Origin: Bradyrhizobium canariense
GTDB taxonomy: Bacteria > Pseudomonadota > Alphaproteobacteria > Rhizobiales > Xanthobacteraceae
Length of the DNA: 64,000 nucleotides
Assembly (NCBI RefSeq): GCF_019402665.1
Contig: NZ_VSST01000015.1
Location: 124,001-188,000 of the forward strand
Direction of reading: 5' to 3'
Position numbers and translations under genes: made by a program. The notes beneath the pieces are model-generated. The model ran no database searches. It saw only the letters and a program-made list of their open reading frames with translations, and was not told the origin of the DNA. Positions 1 through 8,219 of this stretch are shown here, piece by piece. The first letter of the stretch is position 1. Every line of letters starts with the position of its first letter.

Positions 1-1
1 C

Positions 2-673
2 TGCGGATTGTGGAACGGATTTCTCGTCGCGGTGCTCGGCATGCAGCCGATCGTGGCGACCTTGATCCTGATGGTGGCGGGACGCGGCATCGCTCAGCTC
101 ATTACCGAAGGCCGCATCGTGACCTTCTCCTCGCCCGATCTGGTCTGGCTCGGCAACGGCTCCATCCTCGGCGTGCCGGTGCCAGTCGCGATTGCGCTTG
201 GCATGTTGATGCTCACCGGCGCGGTGGTGCGAGGCTCGGCACTTGGGTTACTGATCGAGGCAACCGGCGGCAATGCGCGGGCGAGCGAGCTTGCCGGCGT
301 CGGCACGCGCGCGATGATTTTGGCGGTCTATGTCTGGTGCGGCGTTTGCGCTGCGCTTGCCGGTGTCATCGCGGCGGCCGACATCATGGGCGCGGATGCC
401 AACAATGCCGGCCTCTGGCTCGAGCTCGACGCCATCCTCGCGGTGGTGATCGGCGGCACCTCGCTGTTCGGCGGCCGCTTCAGTCTCGTGCTGGCCGTAC
501 TCGGCGCGCTGATCATCCAGACCATGAACACCGGCATTCTGCTGTCGGGCTATCCGCCGGAGTTCAATTTGCTGGTCAAGGCGATGGTGGTGCTCGCCGT
601 GCTGCTGCTGCAATCGCCGAAGCTGTCCGGCTTTGCCGGAATCGTGACGCGGCTGCGGGGGACCAAGGCATGA
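2..673 (+). CDS. ytfT: Sugar ABC transporter permease, YtfT type (5' end outside window)
   Basis: This is an inner-membrane permease of a ribose/galactose-type ABC importer (BPD_transp_2 family). The reading frame is open from base 2, so the N-terminal third of the protein lies upstream of the window; 223 residues are visible. The text closely resembles my memory of E. coli YtfT, the galactofuranose importer permease: a GMQPIVATLILMVAGRG segment, then GADANNAGLWLELDAILAVV, then the GTSLFGGRF loop typical of the family. Several hydrophobic segments are evident. The stop overlaps the start of the next permease (ATGA), so the two are translationally coupled. The matching binding protein (YtfQ) and ATPase (YtfR) are expected upstream, outside the window. 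Transport of galactofuranose itself is inferred from family resemblance only. Confidence 0.9.
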   Translation, partial: CGLWNGFLVAVLGMQPIVATLILMVAGRGIAQLITEGRIVTFSSPDLVWLGNGSILGVPVPVAIALGMLMLTGAVVRGSALGLLIEATGGNARASELAGVGTRAMILAVYVWCGVCAALAGVIAAADIMGADANNAGLWLELDAILAVVIGGTSLFGGRFSLVLAVLGALIIQTMNTGILLSGYPPEFNLLVKAMVVLAVLLLQSPKLSGFAGIVTRLRGTKA

Positions 674-1650
674 AAGGCCTGCCGCCCGTCCTCATCACGG
701 CGATCGTGCTCGTCGCGGGATTCGCGCTTTGCGCGATGCAGTTTCCCAACATCGCCTCCACCCGCGTTGTCGGCAATCTCCTGACCGACAACGCCTTCCT
801 CGGCATCGTCGCGACGGGCATGACCTTCGTCATCATTTCCGGCGGCATCGATCTCTCGGTCGGCTCGGTGATCGGCTTCACCACGGTGTTCGTCGCGCTG
901 GCGATCGAGCGCTGGGGAATGCCGCCCCTGGTCGCCTTCGTCGCCATCCTCGCGCTCTCGGCCGCCTTCGGAGCGGCGATGGGCGCGGTGATCCATGTCT
1001 TCGATTTGCCGCCTTTCATCGTGACGCTCGCCGGCATGTTCTTGGCCCGGGGTGCCAGCTTCCTGCTCTCGACGGAATCGGTGCCGATCACAGCACCGGT
1101 CTATTCCACCGTGTCGGACTTCGCACTGCGAGTACCCGGCGGTGGACGGCTGACGGCGGTCGCGATCATCATGCTTACGATCGTGATCGGCGGCGCATTG
1201 CTGCTGCAGCTCACCCGGTTCGGCGCCAATGTTTATGCGCTCGGCGGCAGCCGGGCGACCGCGAGCCTGATGGGTGTCGCCGTCGGCAGGATGACGGTGA
1301 AGATCTACATGCTGTCGAGCCTGCTCGCCGGCATCGCCGGCATCGTCTTCTCCTTCTACACCAGCGCCGGCTACTCGCTGTCCGCGGTTGGCGTCGAGCT
1401 CGACAGCATCGCGGCCGTCGTGATCGGCGGCACGCTGCTCACGGGCGGGCAGGGCTCGGTGATCGGCACCTTCCTCGGGGTGCTGATCCAGGGCATGATC
1501 CAGACCTACATTAATTTCGACGGGACGCTGTCGAGCTGGTGGACCAAGATCGCGACCGGGGTGCTGCTGTTCGCCTTCATCGCCTTGCAGCAGGGGTTGG
1601 TCGCGCTCGCGCGCCGGCCCGTGGCAAAGCGCGCGGGAGCAGTCTCATGA
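670..1650 (+). CDS. yjfF: Sugar ABC transporter permease, YjfF type
   Basis: This 326-residue inner-membrane permease is the second membrane subunit paired with the YtfT-like protein. It matches remembered E. coli YjfF features: TRVVGNLLTDNAFLGIVATGM near residues 35-55, the GGIDLSVGSV motif shared by all permeases of this family, VELDSIAAVVIGGTLLTGG, and YINFDGTLSSWWTKIA near the C terminus. The ATG at 670 overlaps the preceding TGA. A longer in-frame extension upstream exists but runs through the previous gene and is not credible. The stop overlaps the start of the GntR regulator gene, so transporter and regulator are in one transcript. A heterodimeric permease pair (YtfT-YjfF) distinguishes this system from the homodimeric XylH/GguB type found later in the same cluster. 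Confidence 0.93.
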   Translation: MKGLPPVLITAIVLVAGFALCAMQFPNIASTRVVGNLLTDNAFLGIVATGMTFVIISGGIDLSVGSVIGFTTVFVALAIERWGMPPLVAFVAILALSAAFGAAMGAVIHVFDLPPFIVTLAGMFLARGASFLLSTESVPITAPVYSTVSDFALRVPGGGRLTAVAIIMLTIVIGGALLLQLTRFGANVYALGGSRATASLMGVAVGRMTVKIYMLSSLLAGIAGIVFSFYTSAGYSLSAVGVELDSIAAVVIGGTLLTGGQGSVIGTFLGVLIQGMIQTYINFDGTLSSWWTKIATGVLLFAFIALQQGLVALARRPVAKRAGAVS

Positions 1651-2426
1651 CCACCTCGCGCATCCTTGTCATCCCGACGCGCCGGGCGCACTCCAATCAC
1701 GCGGAGGTGGCCCGCTCGATCGGCGTCGACATCATTGCCGGCCGCTACGCGGAGGGAACGCGCCTGCCTGGCGATGCCGAAATGATCGCGATGTTCGGGG
1801 TGTCGCGACCGGTGCTGCGCGAGAGCGTGAAGACGCTGGTGGCCAAGGGCCTGCTCACAACCAAGGCGCGGGTCGGCACCGTCGTGCGTGAACGCGTCGC
1901 CTGGAACATGTTCGACGCCGACGTGCTGGCCTGGCACCTGGATGCCGGGATCGACAAGCGCTTCCTCAATGACCTCGCCGAAATCCGCCTCGCGGTCGAG
2001 CCGCGCGCGGCCGCGCTGGCGGCGGCGCAGCGGTCGGAGCAGGATCTCTCCGAGCTCCGTCGCTGCATGGAGCGGATGCGGCTTGAAGCCTCCGACTCCG
2101 TTGGCTTCGCCGATGCCGACCTCGCGCTCCATGTCGGTGTGGCGCGCGCCTCCGGAAATCTGTTCATGCGCTCGATCGGGCACGTCATCGAGGCTGCGTT
2201 GCGCGCCTCATTCCTGCTCAGCGCACCGGTCGAACCGGAGGACCGCGACACCGTTCTGCTCTGGCATCAGAAGATCGTCGATGCCATCGCGGACGGTGAT
2301 GCCACGACTGCGTCGGAGGCGATGGTCTACGTCATTCACAACGGCATGCGCCGCCACGAGGGTACAGTGATCGAGACTGTACCGGCCGAAGCGCTGCCGT
2401 CCGCGGAAGCTGGAGAAAGATCGTGA
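1647..2426 (+). CDS. GntR-family (FadR/FCD) transcriptional regulator
   Basis: This 259-residue DNA-binding regulator has an N-terminal winged helix (about residues 18-80, including LPGDAEMIAMFGVSRPVLRESVKTL) and a C-terminal FCD ligand domain (about 105-235). The FCD domain has the usual metal-ligand pattern: an Asp and His in DADLALHVGVARASGN, a His in WHQKIVDAI and a His in the last helix. In sugar-acid and galactonate regulons, regulators of this subfamily (DgoR-like) usually repress the operon they sit in and release DNA on binding a pathway intermediate. Its position between the transporter and the catabolic enzymes makes it the likely local repressor; the ligand is not deducible. Both ends overlap neighbouring genes by 4 bases. 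Its operator is probably upstream of the window. Confidence 0.88.
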   Translation: MTTSRILVIPTRRAHSNHAEVARSIGVDIIAGRYAEGTRLPGDAEMIAMFGVSRPVLRESVKTLVAKGLLTTKARVGTVVRERVAWNMFDADVLAWHLDAGIDKRFLNDLAEIRLAVEPRAAALAAAQRSEQDLSELRRCMERMRLEASDSVGFADADLALHVGVARASGNLFMRSIGHVIEAALRASFLLSAPVEPEDRDTVLLWHQKIVDAIADGDATTASEAMVYVIHNGMRRHEGTVIETVPAEALPSAEAGERS

Positions 2427-3349
2427 CTGAACTTCGCATCGCCATCGTCGGCTTCGGCAAGATCGCGCGGGACCAGCACGTCGGCGCCATCGCAGCGGTT
2501 CCCGGCGCGACGCTGGCGGCCGTCGCCAGCCGCAATGCCTCGTTGCCGGATCTGCCGCATTTCGCGACCATCGAGGAGCTGCTGGAAAAAGGCCCGCCGA
2601 TCGACGCGGTGTCGCTCTGCACGCCGCCTCAAGTGCGCCGCGCCCAGGCCGTCGCAGCGCTCAGGGCCGGCAAGCATGTCATGCTGGAGAAGCCGCCCGG
2701 CGCCGGCGTTGCCGAGCTCGATCCGCTGATCGCGATGGCCGGTGAGGCCAAGCGAACGCTGTTTGCGACCTGGCATTCGCGCCATGCGCCGGCAGTCGAG
2801 CCGGCGCGCGAGTGGCTCGCCGCGCGCCGCATCCATTCCGTGCACATCAACTGGAAAGAGGACGTCCGCGTCTGGCATCCCGGGCAGGCGTGGATCTGGG
2901 AGCCGGGCGGGCTCGGGGTGTTCGATCCCGGCATCAATGCGCTGTCGATCCTGACCAGGATCCTGCCGAAACCTGTGTTCGTCACCGCGGCCGAACTCGC
3001 CTTCCCTGCCAATTGCCAGGCGCCGATCGCCGCGAAGCTGACGCTGACCGACATCGACGGCCTGCCTGTGGCCGCCGAGTTTGATTTCCGCCAGACCGGG
3101 CCGCAGAGCTGGGATATCCTCGTCGAAACCGACCAGGGCCGGATGACGCTATCCCGCGGCGGCAGGATCATGGCGATCGACGGCAAGACCGTTGCCGAGG
3201 CGCCCGATGAGGAATATCGGGAGCTTTACCGGCGCTTCGTCACGCTCGCCGCTACAGGCGCGAGCGACGTCGATTTGGCGCCGCTTCGTCTCGTCGCGGA
3301 CGCCTTCCTGCTCGGCAGGCGCACGATCGTCGAACCGTTTGTGGATTGA
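2423..3349 (+). CDS. L-arabinose/D-galactose 1-dehydrogenase (Gfo/Idh/MocA family)
   Basis: This 308-residue NAD(P)-dependent oxidoreductase starts at a GTG that overlaps the preceding TGA. The N-terminal Rossmann fold begins IAIVGFGKIARDQHVGAI, and the family EKP motif follows at about residues 92-95 (MLEKPPG). WKEDVRVWHPGQAWIWEPGGLGVFDPGINALSI is nearly the same as my memory of the Azospirillum brasilense L-arabinose 1-dehydrogenase, which also oxidises D-galactose. The reaction gives the sugar 1,4- or 1,5-lactone, the first step of the non-phosphorylative (De Ley-Doudoroff/Weimberg-like) route. The epimerase and lactonase next to it supply the beta anomer and hydrolyse the lactone. The dehydratase and aldolase that would finish the pathway are not in this window. 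Confidence 0.9.
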   Translation: MTELRIAIVGFGKIARDQHVGAIAAVPGATLAAVASRNASLPDLPHFATIEELLEKGPPIDAVSLCTPPQVRRAQAVAALRAGKHVMLEKPPGAGVAELDPLIAMAGEAKRTLFATWHSRHAPAVEPAREWLAARRIHSVHINWKEDVRVWHPGQAWIWEPGGLGVFDPGINALSILTRILPKPVFVTAAELAFPANCQAPIAAKLTLTDIDGLPVAAEFDFRQTGPQSWDILVETDQGRMTLSRGGRIMAIDGKTVAEAPDEEYRELYRRFVTLAATGASDVDLAPLRLVADAFLLGRRTIVEPFVD

Positions 3350-3351
3350 TC

Positions 3352-4428
3352 ATGGCTGGATCGAAAACAGAAAGAGACGTCTTCGGAACGCTGCCGGACG
3401 GCCGCAAGGTGGACCGCATCGTGCTGCGCGGAGAGGGCGGGTTCGAGGCGCGCATCATCACCCATGGTGCAGTCTTGCAGGCCTTGATCGCGCCGGACGC
3501 CAAGGGCGGCTACGACGACGTCGTGCTCGGCCATGACGCGTTCGCCGGCTATCTCGCCGAACGGAAGTTCTTCGGCGCCACCGTCGGCCGCTACGCCAAT
3601 CGCATCGCCAACGGACAATTTTCGTTGGACGGCGAGACGGTGCAGCTTCCCGTCAACAACGGTCCGAATGCGCTGCATGGCGGCCTCGACGGCTTCGACC
3701 GCAAGCTCTGGGACATTGCGGAGATCGACGATGGCGCCGAGCCCGCGGTCACGCTGACCTACACGAGCCCGCATGGCGAGGAAAACTATCCCGGTCGGCT
3801 CGATGTGCGCCTGACCTATCGCGTCACCGGCCCGGCCGAGCTATCCCTGATCATGGAGGCGCGGACCGACCGGCCGACCATCGTCAACCTGACCAACCAC
3901 AGCTTCTTCAATCTGGAAGGCGCGACATCAGGTACGCCCATTCTCGATCACAAGCTGACGGTCGCCGCCGGGCATTTCCTCGCGATCGATCCCACCGCCA
4001 TTCCGTTGCCGGAGCCGCCGCGCAGCGTTGCCGGCACGCCGTTCGACTTCCGCGAGCCGCGGGCCGTCGGCGAGCGCATCCGCGAGAGCGACCAGCAATT
4101 GCGCAACGGCAGGGGCTACGATCACACCTACAGTCTCGCGCGTGATGGCAAACTTGCGCTCGCGGCGCGGCTGGAGGGACCGCGCTCGGGGCGCATCATG
4201 GAGCTGCTCACCAATCAGCCCGGTCTGCAGGTCTATTCGGGTAATTATCTCGACGGCACGATCTCGGGCAAGGGCGGCAAGCTCTACCGGCAGTCCGACG
4301 CGATGTGCCTGGAGCCGCATATCTGGCCGGACGCACCGAACCGGCCGGATTTCCCGAGCCCGCGCCTAGCGCCGGGCGAGGTCTACCGCCATCACACGGT
4401 CTATCGCTTTGCGGTGAGGAGGTCATGA
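3352..4428 (+). CDS. galM: Aldose 1-epimerase (mutarotase)
   Basis: This 358-residue galactose mutarotase-type enzyme interconverts alpha and beta anomers of aldoses. Family residues are visible: NRIANG and NALHGG (first His), LTNHSFFNLEG (second His) and MCLEPHIWPDAPN (the Glu used as base). The ATG at 3352 is preferred. A TTG at 3346 overlaps the previous stop and would add two residues. The 3' end overlaps the lactonase gene start. Placed between a sugar 1-dehydrogenase and a lactonase, it most likely presents the correct anomer to the dehydrogenase. Length and motifs are normal for the family. Confidence 0.92.
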   Translation: MAGSKTERDVFGTLPDGRKVDRIVLRGEGGFEARIITHGAVLQALIAPDAKGGYDDVVLGHDAFAGYLAERKFFGATVGRYANRIANGQFSLDGETVQLPVNNGPNALHGGLDGFDRKLWDIAEIDDGAEPAVTLTYTSPHGEENYPGRLDVRLTYRVTGPAELSLIMEARTDRPTIVNLTNHSFFNLEGATSGTPILDHKLTVAAGHFLAIDPTAIPLPEPPRSVAGTPFDFREPRAVGERIRESDQQLRNGRGYDHTYSLARDGKLALAARLEGPRSGRIMELLTNQPGLQVYSGNYLDGTISGKGGKLYRQSDAMCLEPHIWPDAPNRPDFPSPRLAPGEVYRHHTVYRFAVRRS

Positions 4429-5306
4429 TGGAACAGGTGCCCACCTCGGTTCTTTCGGACGATCCTTGCCATCTCGGCGAGGGGCCGACCTATGACGTGA
4501 CCACGGACACGGCCTGGTGGTTCGATATCCGCGAGGGGCGACTGTTCGAGGCGCAGCTCGCCAGCGGCAGCATTCGCGTTCATGCGCTGGGCCGGATGGC
4601 GAGCGCAGTTGGGCGGATCGACGCCGAACGGCAGTTGATCGTCGCGGAAGACGGGCTCTATGTCCGCAAAATCGCCGATGGCGCGATGACGCTGATCTGT
4701 CCGCTCGAAGCCGATAATCCCGCGACCCGTTCCAACGATGCCCGCGTGCATCCCTCCGGCACGTTCTGGATCGGCACCATGGGCCGCAAGGCGGAAGCAG
4801 GGGCAGGCGCGATCTACGCGTTCCATCACGGCGAGATCTCGATGCTGTTTCCGCGCGTCAGCATTCCCAACTCGATCTGCTTCTCGCCCGACGGCACCAC
4901 CGGCTACTTCGCCGATACTGCGCGCGCGGTGCTCTACGCGGTGCCGCTCAATCCCACGACCGGCCTGCCGCGCGGCGAGCCGGAAGTGCTGCTGCGCCAC
5001 ACCGGCATCGGCGGTCTCGATGGTTCGGTGTGCGACGCCGACGGAAACATCTGGAACGCGTGCTGGGGCGCTGGCCGTATCGACGTCTACTCTCCGCAAG
5101 GCGAGCGGCTGCGCTCGATGAGCGTGCCGGCAAAGCAGGCGAGCTGCCCCGCTTTTGTAGGCCCTGATCTGTCTCGTCTCCTCGTCACCTCGGCCTGGCA
5201 GGACATGGATGCGGCGGCGCGTGCCGCCGATCCGCAAGCCGGCTACACCTTTCTGTTGGAGGCATCCGCGCGCGGTCGCGCGGAGCCTGACGTCAAGCTC
5301 GCATAG
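4425..5306 (+). CDS. SMP-30/gluconolactonase-family sugar lactonase
   Basis: This 293-residue six-bladed beta-propeller lactonase should hydrolyse the arabino- or galactonolactone produced by the dehydrogenase two genes upstream. Metal-site motifs of the SMP-30 family are visible: the Glu in LGEGPTYD near residue 18, the Asn of SNDARVHPSGTFWIGTMG, the Asn of IPNSICFSPDG and the Asp of GLDGSVCDADGNIWNACWG. A strong Shine-Dalgarno (AGGAGG, about 4417-4422) precedes ATG 4425, which overlaps the upstream stop; ATG 4428 is an alternative. It is cytoplasmic, with no signal peptide. The exact lactone is inferred from neighbours. Confidence 0.9.
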   Translation: MMEQVPTSVLSDDPCHLGEGPTYDVTTDTAWWFDIREGRLFEAQLASGSIRVHALGRMASAVGRIDAERQLIVAEDGLYVRKIADGAMTLICPLEADNPATRSNDARVHPSGTFWIGTMGRKAEAGAGAIYAFHHGEISMLFPRVSIPNSICFSPDGTTGYFADTARAVLYAVPLNPTTGLPRGEPEVLLRHTGIGGLDGSVCDADGNIWNACWGAGRIDVYSPQGERLRSMSVPAKQASCPAFVGPDLSRLLVTSAWQDMDAAARAADPQAGYTFLLEASARGRAEPDVKLA

Positions 5307-5379
5307 GAGGCTCGAAGCCGCACACCACCAAAGTTCTCGGCGACACGAAAAAACAGTCTGACACCAAAGGGAGTGAAAC

Positions 5380-6453
5380 ATGCTGAAACTGAAGACGACC
5401 TTCCTCGCGCTGGCGCTGGCCGGCGCTGCGACGATGGCCGCGGGCGTCACCGCCTCGGCCCAGGACAAAGCAACAGTCGGCATCGCCATGCCGACCAAAT
5501 CGTCGGCGCGCTGGATCGACGATGGCAACAACATGGTCAAGGTGCTGAAGGAGCGCGGCTACAACACCGACCTGCAATATGCCGAGGACGACATTCCGAA
5601 CCAGCTCTCGCAGGTCGAGAACATGGTGACCAAGGGCGCGAAAGCGCTGGTGATCGCCGCGATCGACGGCACTACGCTGTCCGACGTGCTCAAGCAGGCG
5701 AAAGCGAAAGGCATCACCGTGATCGCCTATGACCGCCTGATCCGCGGCACGCCGAACGTCGACTATTACGCGACGTTCGACAATTTCCAGGTCGGCGTGC
5801 TCCAGGCCGAGTCGATCGTGCAGGGCCTCGGCCTCAAGGATGGCAAGGGTCCGTTCAACATCGAGCTGTTCGGCGGCTCGCCCGACGACAACAACGCCTA
5901 CTTCTTCTACAACGGCGCGATGAGTGTGCTGAAGCCGTACATCGACAGCGGCAAGCTCGTCGTCGTCTCCGGCCAGATGGGCATGGACAAGGTCGCGACC
6001 TTGCGTTGGGATGGCGCCACCGCGCAGGCCCGCATGGACAATCTGCTCAGTGCCTACTACGGCAACAAGAAGGTCAACGCGGTGTTGTCGCCGTATGACG
6101 GCCTATCGATCGGCATCATCTCCTCGCTGAAGGGCGTTGGTTATGGCAGCGCCGGCCAGCCGATGCCCATCATCTCGGGCCAGGATGCCGAGGTGCCCTC
6201 GATCAAGGCGATGCTGCGCGGCGACCAGTATTCGACCATCTTCAAGGACACCCGCGACCTCGCCAAGGTGACCGCCGACATGGTCGACGCTGCGCTGGCC
6301 GGCAAGCAGGTCACCGTCAACGACACCAAGACCTACGAGAACGGCGCCAAGACCGTGCCGTCCTATCTGCTCAAGCCGGTCGTGGTCTACAAGGACAATT
6401 GGGAGAAGGTCCTGGTCGACAGCGGCTACTACAAGAAGTCGCAGTTCCAGTAA
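5380..6453 (+). CDS. chvE: Periplasmic sugar-binding protein, ChvE/MmsA-like
   Basis: This 357-residue periplasmic binding protein is the substrate receptor of the following GguA-GguB importer. It has a typical Sec signal peptide ([20 protein letters not shown], cleavage after about residue 27) and then a Peripla_BP_4 fold starting [20 protein letters not shown]. Sequence such as [31 protein letters not shown] and [20 protein letters not shown] is what I recall from Agrobacterium ChvE, which binds galactose, arabinose and glucose. An excellent Shine-Dalgarno (AAAGGGAG) precedes the ATG. A strong hairpin just after the stop probably keeps this gene more highly expressed than the ATPase and permease genes. 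In Agrobacterium ChvE also signals to VirA; nothing here indicates such a role. Confidence 0.92.
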   Translation: MLKLKTTFLALALAGAATMAAGVTASAQDKATVGIAMPTKSSARWIDDGNNMVKVLKERGYNTDLQYAEDDIPNQLSQVENMVTKGAKALVIAAIDGTTLSDVLKQAKAKGITVIAYDRLIRGTPNVDYYATFDNFQVGVLQAESIVQGLGLKDGKGPFNIELFGGSPDDNNAYFFYNGAMSVLKPYIDSGKLVVVSGQMGMDKVATLRWDGATAQARMDNLLSAYYGNKKVNAVLSPYDGLSIGIISSLKGVGYGSAGQPMPIISGQDAEVPSIKAMLRGDQYSTIFKDTRDLAKVTADMVDAALAGKQVTVNDTKTYENGAKTVPSYLLKPVVVYKDNWEKVLVDSGYYKKSQFQ

Positions 6454-6460
6454 GAGGTCT

Positions 6461-6490
6461 ACTCCCTCTCCCGACCTGCGGAGAGGGAGT
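6461..6490 (+). terminator. Hairpin after chvE (partial terminator or mRNA stabiliser)
   Basis: A perfect 11-bp stem (ACTCCCTCTCC and GGAGAGGGAGT) with an 8-base loop starts 8 bases after the chvE stop and is followed by TCTTT. The operon evidently continues, so it may terminate only part of the transcripts or protect the chvE message. Confidence 0.6.
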
Positions 6491-6526
6491 TCTTTAGGGT
6501 TAGGGCGAAGCGCATGTTTATCAACT

Positions 6527-6612
6527 CGTCATGCCCGGGCTTGTCCCGGGCATCCACGTCCCTCTTCGCAAGCGGCTGCACGTGGATGGCCGGGACAAGC
6601 CCGGCCATGACG
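6527..6612. repeat. Inverted pair of 32-bp palindromic intergenic repeats
   Basis: Two 32-base arms (6527-6558 and 6581-6612) are near-perfect reverse complements, separated by 22 bases. Each arm also contains its own smaller palindrome (CCCGGGCTTGTCCCGGG and GGCCGGGACAAGCCCGGCC). The CATGGCCGGGCTTGTCCCGG type of element is, from memory, widely dispersed in Bradyrhizobium intergenic regions. It lies between chvE and gguA and could fold into one long hairpin in the mRNA. Confidence 0.75.
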
Positions 6613-6641
6613 ATTGTGGAAGCCCCCGGGAGAATGATCCA

Positions 6642-8219
6642 ATGACTGCAATGCTGGAGATGCGTAACGTCAGCAAGAGCTTTTCCGGCGTGCAGGCGCT
6701 GCGCGATGTCAACTTCTCGGTTGAAGCCGGGCAGATCCACGCCCTCGTCGGCGAGAACGGTGCCGGCAAGTCCACGCTAATGAAGGTGCTCAGCGGCGTC
6801 TATCCGGCCGGCAGCTACGAGGGCACCATCATCTTTGATGGCGAGGAGCGCCGCTTCCGCGACATCAACGATTCCGAGGCGCTCGGTATCATCATCATCC
6901 ATCAGGAGCTGGCGCTGATCCCGCTGATGTCGATTGCCGAAAACATCTTCCTGTCGCATCCGCCGTCCAAGCTCGGCGTCATCGATCGCGACGAGGTCTA
7001 TAGACGCACGCGGGAACTCCTGGCGCAGGTCGGCCTCAAGGAATCGCCGGATACGCTGATCACCGATCTCGGCGTCGGCAAGCAGCAGCTGGTCGAGATC
7101 GCCAAGGCGCTGTCCAAGCGGGTGCGGATGCTGATCCTGGACGAGCCGACCGCGAGCCTCAACGAGGCCGACAGCGCCGCGCTGCTCGAACGCCTCATGG
7201 CGTTCCGCGCGCAGGGCATCGGCTCGATCCTGATCTCGCACAAGCTGAACGAGGTCGCCAAGGTTGCCGACCACATCACCGTGCTGCGTGACGGCCGCAC
7301 CGTCGACGGCATCGACTGCCGCGCCGAGCCGATCCAGGAAGACCGCATCATACGCAGCATGGTCAACCGCGATCTCGCCCATCGCTTTCCGGAGCGGAGC
7401 GCAAAAATCGCCGAGCCCGTTCTCACCGTCGAGAACTGGTCGGTCTACCATCCCATCCATCCCGAGCGGCAGGTGATCAAGAACGTCGATTTCAGCGTGA
7501 AACGCGGCGAGGTCGTCGGCATCGCCGGGTTGATGGGGGCGGGGCGCACCGAGTTCGCCATGAGCCTGTTCGGCCGCTCCTGGGGCACCACGATCAGCGG
7601 TCGCATCCGGCTCGAGGGCCGTGAGATCGTGCTGCCCAACGTGGCCGCCGCGATCGACGCCGGCCTTGCCTATGTCACCGAAGACCGCAAGCAGCTCGGA
7701 CTGATCCTCGCCGACGACGTCCGCAAGAACATCACACTGGCAAGCCTCGACCAGGTCGCCCCCAACCGGGTGATCGACGACATCGCCGAGCTGAAGGTCG
7801 CCAGCGATTACCGCAACCGGATGCGCATCCGCTGCTCCGACGTCTATCAGGAGACCGGCCAGCTCTCCGGCGGCAACCAGCAGAAGGTCGTGCTGTCGAA
7901 ATGGCTGATGACCGACCCCAAGGTCTTGATCCTGGACGAGCCGACCCGGGGCATCGACGTCGGTGCCAAATACGAGATCTACTGTATCATCAACGAGCTT
8001 GCGGAAGCCGGCCGCGGCGTGGTGGTGATCTCCTCGGAGATGCCCGAGCTACTCGGCATCTGCGACCGCATCTGTGTCATGAACGACGGCGCCTTCGTCG
8101 GCGAGTTCCCCGGCGCCGAAGCGACGCAGGAAAAGATCATGCGCGCCATCATGCGCAACGACAGAAATTATGGAAGCAGCGCCCTCGCGGGTGCGGAGAT
8201 GGGAGGATCGCAGCTATGA
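6642..8219 (+). CDS. gguA: Sugar ABC transporter ATP-binding protein (two ATPase domains), GguA/XylG-like
   Basis: This 525-residue cytoplasmic ATPase has two fused ABC domains. The first has Walker A GENGAGKST (about residues 36-44), a signature-like LGVGKQQLVEIAKAL and Walker B MLILDEPTASL. The second has the degenerate Walker A GLMGAGRTE usual in this family, the signature LSGGNQQKVVLSKWL and Walker B VLILDEPTRGIDVG. The start at ATG 6642 follows GGGAG by about 9 bases; an in-frame extension into the repeat upstream is not credible. The stop overlaps the gguB start. With ChvE and GguB it forms a complete monosaccharide importer for galactose/arabinose/xylose-type sugars. Confidence 0.93.
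   Translation: MTAMLEMRNVSKSFSGVQALRDVNFSVEAGQIHALVGENGAGKSTLMKVLSGVYPAGSYEGTIIFDGEERRFRDINDSEALGIIIIHQELALIPLMSIAENIFLSHPPSKLGVIDRDEVYRRTRELLAQVGLKESPDTLITDLGVGKQQLVEIAKALSKRVRMLILDEPTASLNEADSAALLERLMAFRAQGIGSILISHKLNEVAKVADHITVLRDGRTVDGIDCRAEPIQEDRIIRSMVNRDLAHRFPERSAKIAEPVLTVENWSVYHPIHPERQVIKNVDFSVKRGEVVGIAGLMGAGRTEFAMSLFGRSWGTTISGRIRLEGREIVLPNVAAAIDAGLAYVTEDRKQLGLILADDVRKNITLASLDQVAPNRVIDDIAELKVASDYRNRMRIRCSDVYQETGQLSGGNQQKVVLSKWLMTDPKVLILDEPTRGIDVGAKYEIYCIINELAEAGRGVVVISSEMPELLGICDRICVMNDGAFVGEFPGAEATQEKIMRAIMRNDRNYGSSALAGAEMGGSQL

Noticed and set aside
10..669. Long N-terminal extension of the YjfF-like gene in the second frame
   Set aside because: The extension overlaps the whole ytfT coding region in another frame and is Arg/His-rich shadow sequence; the ATG at 670 gives the family-typical N terminus.
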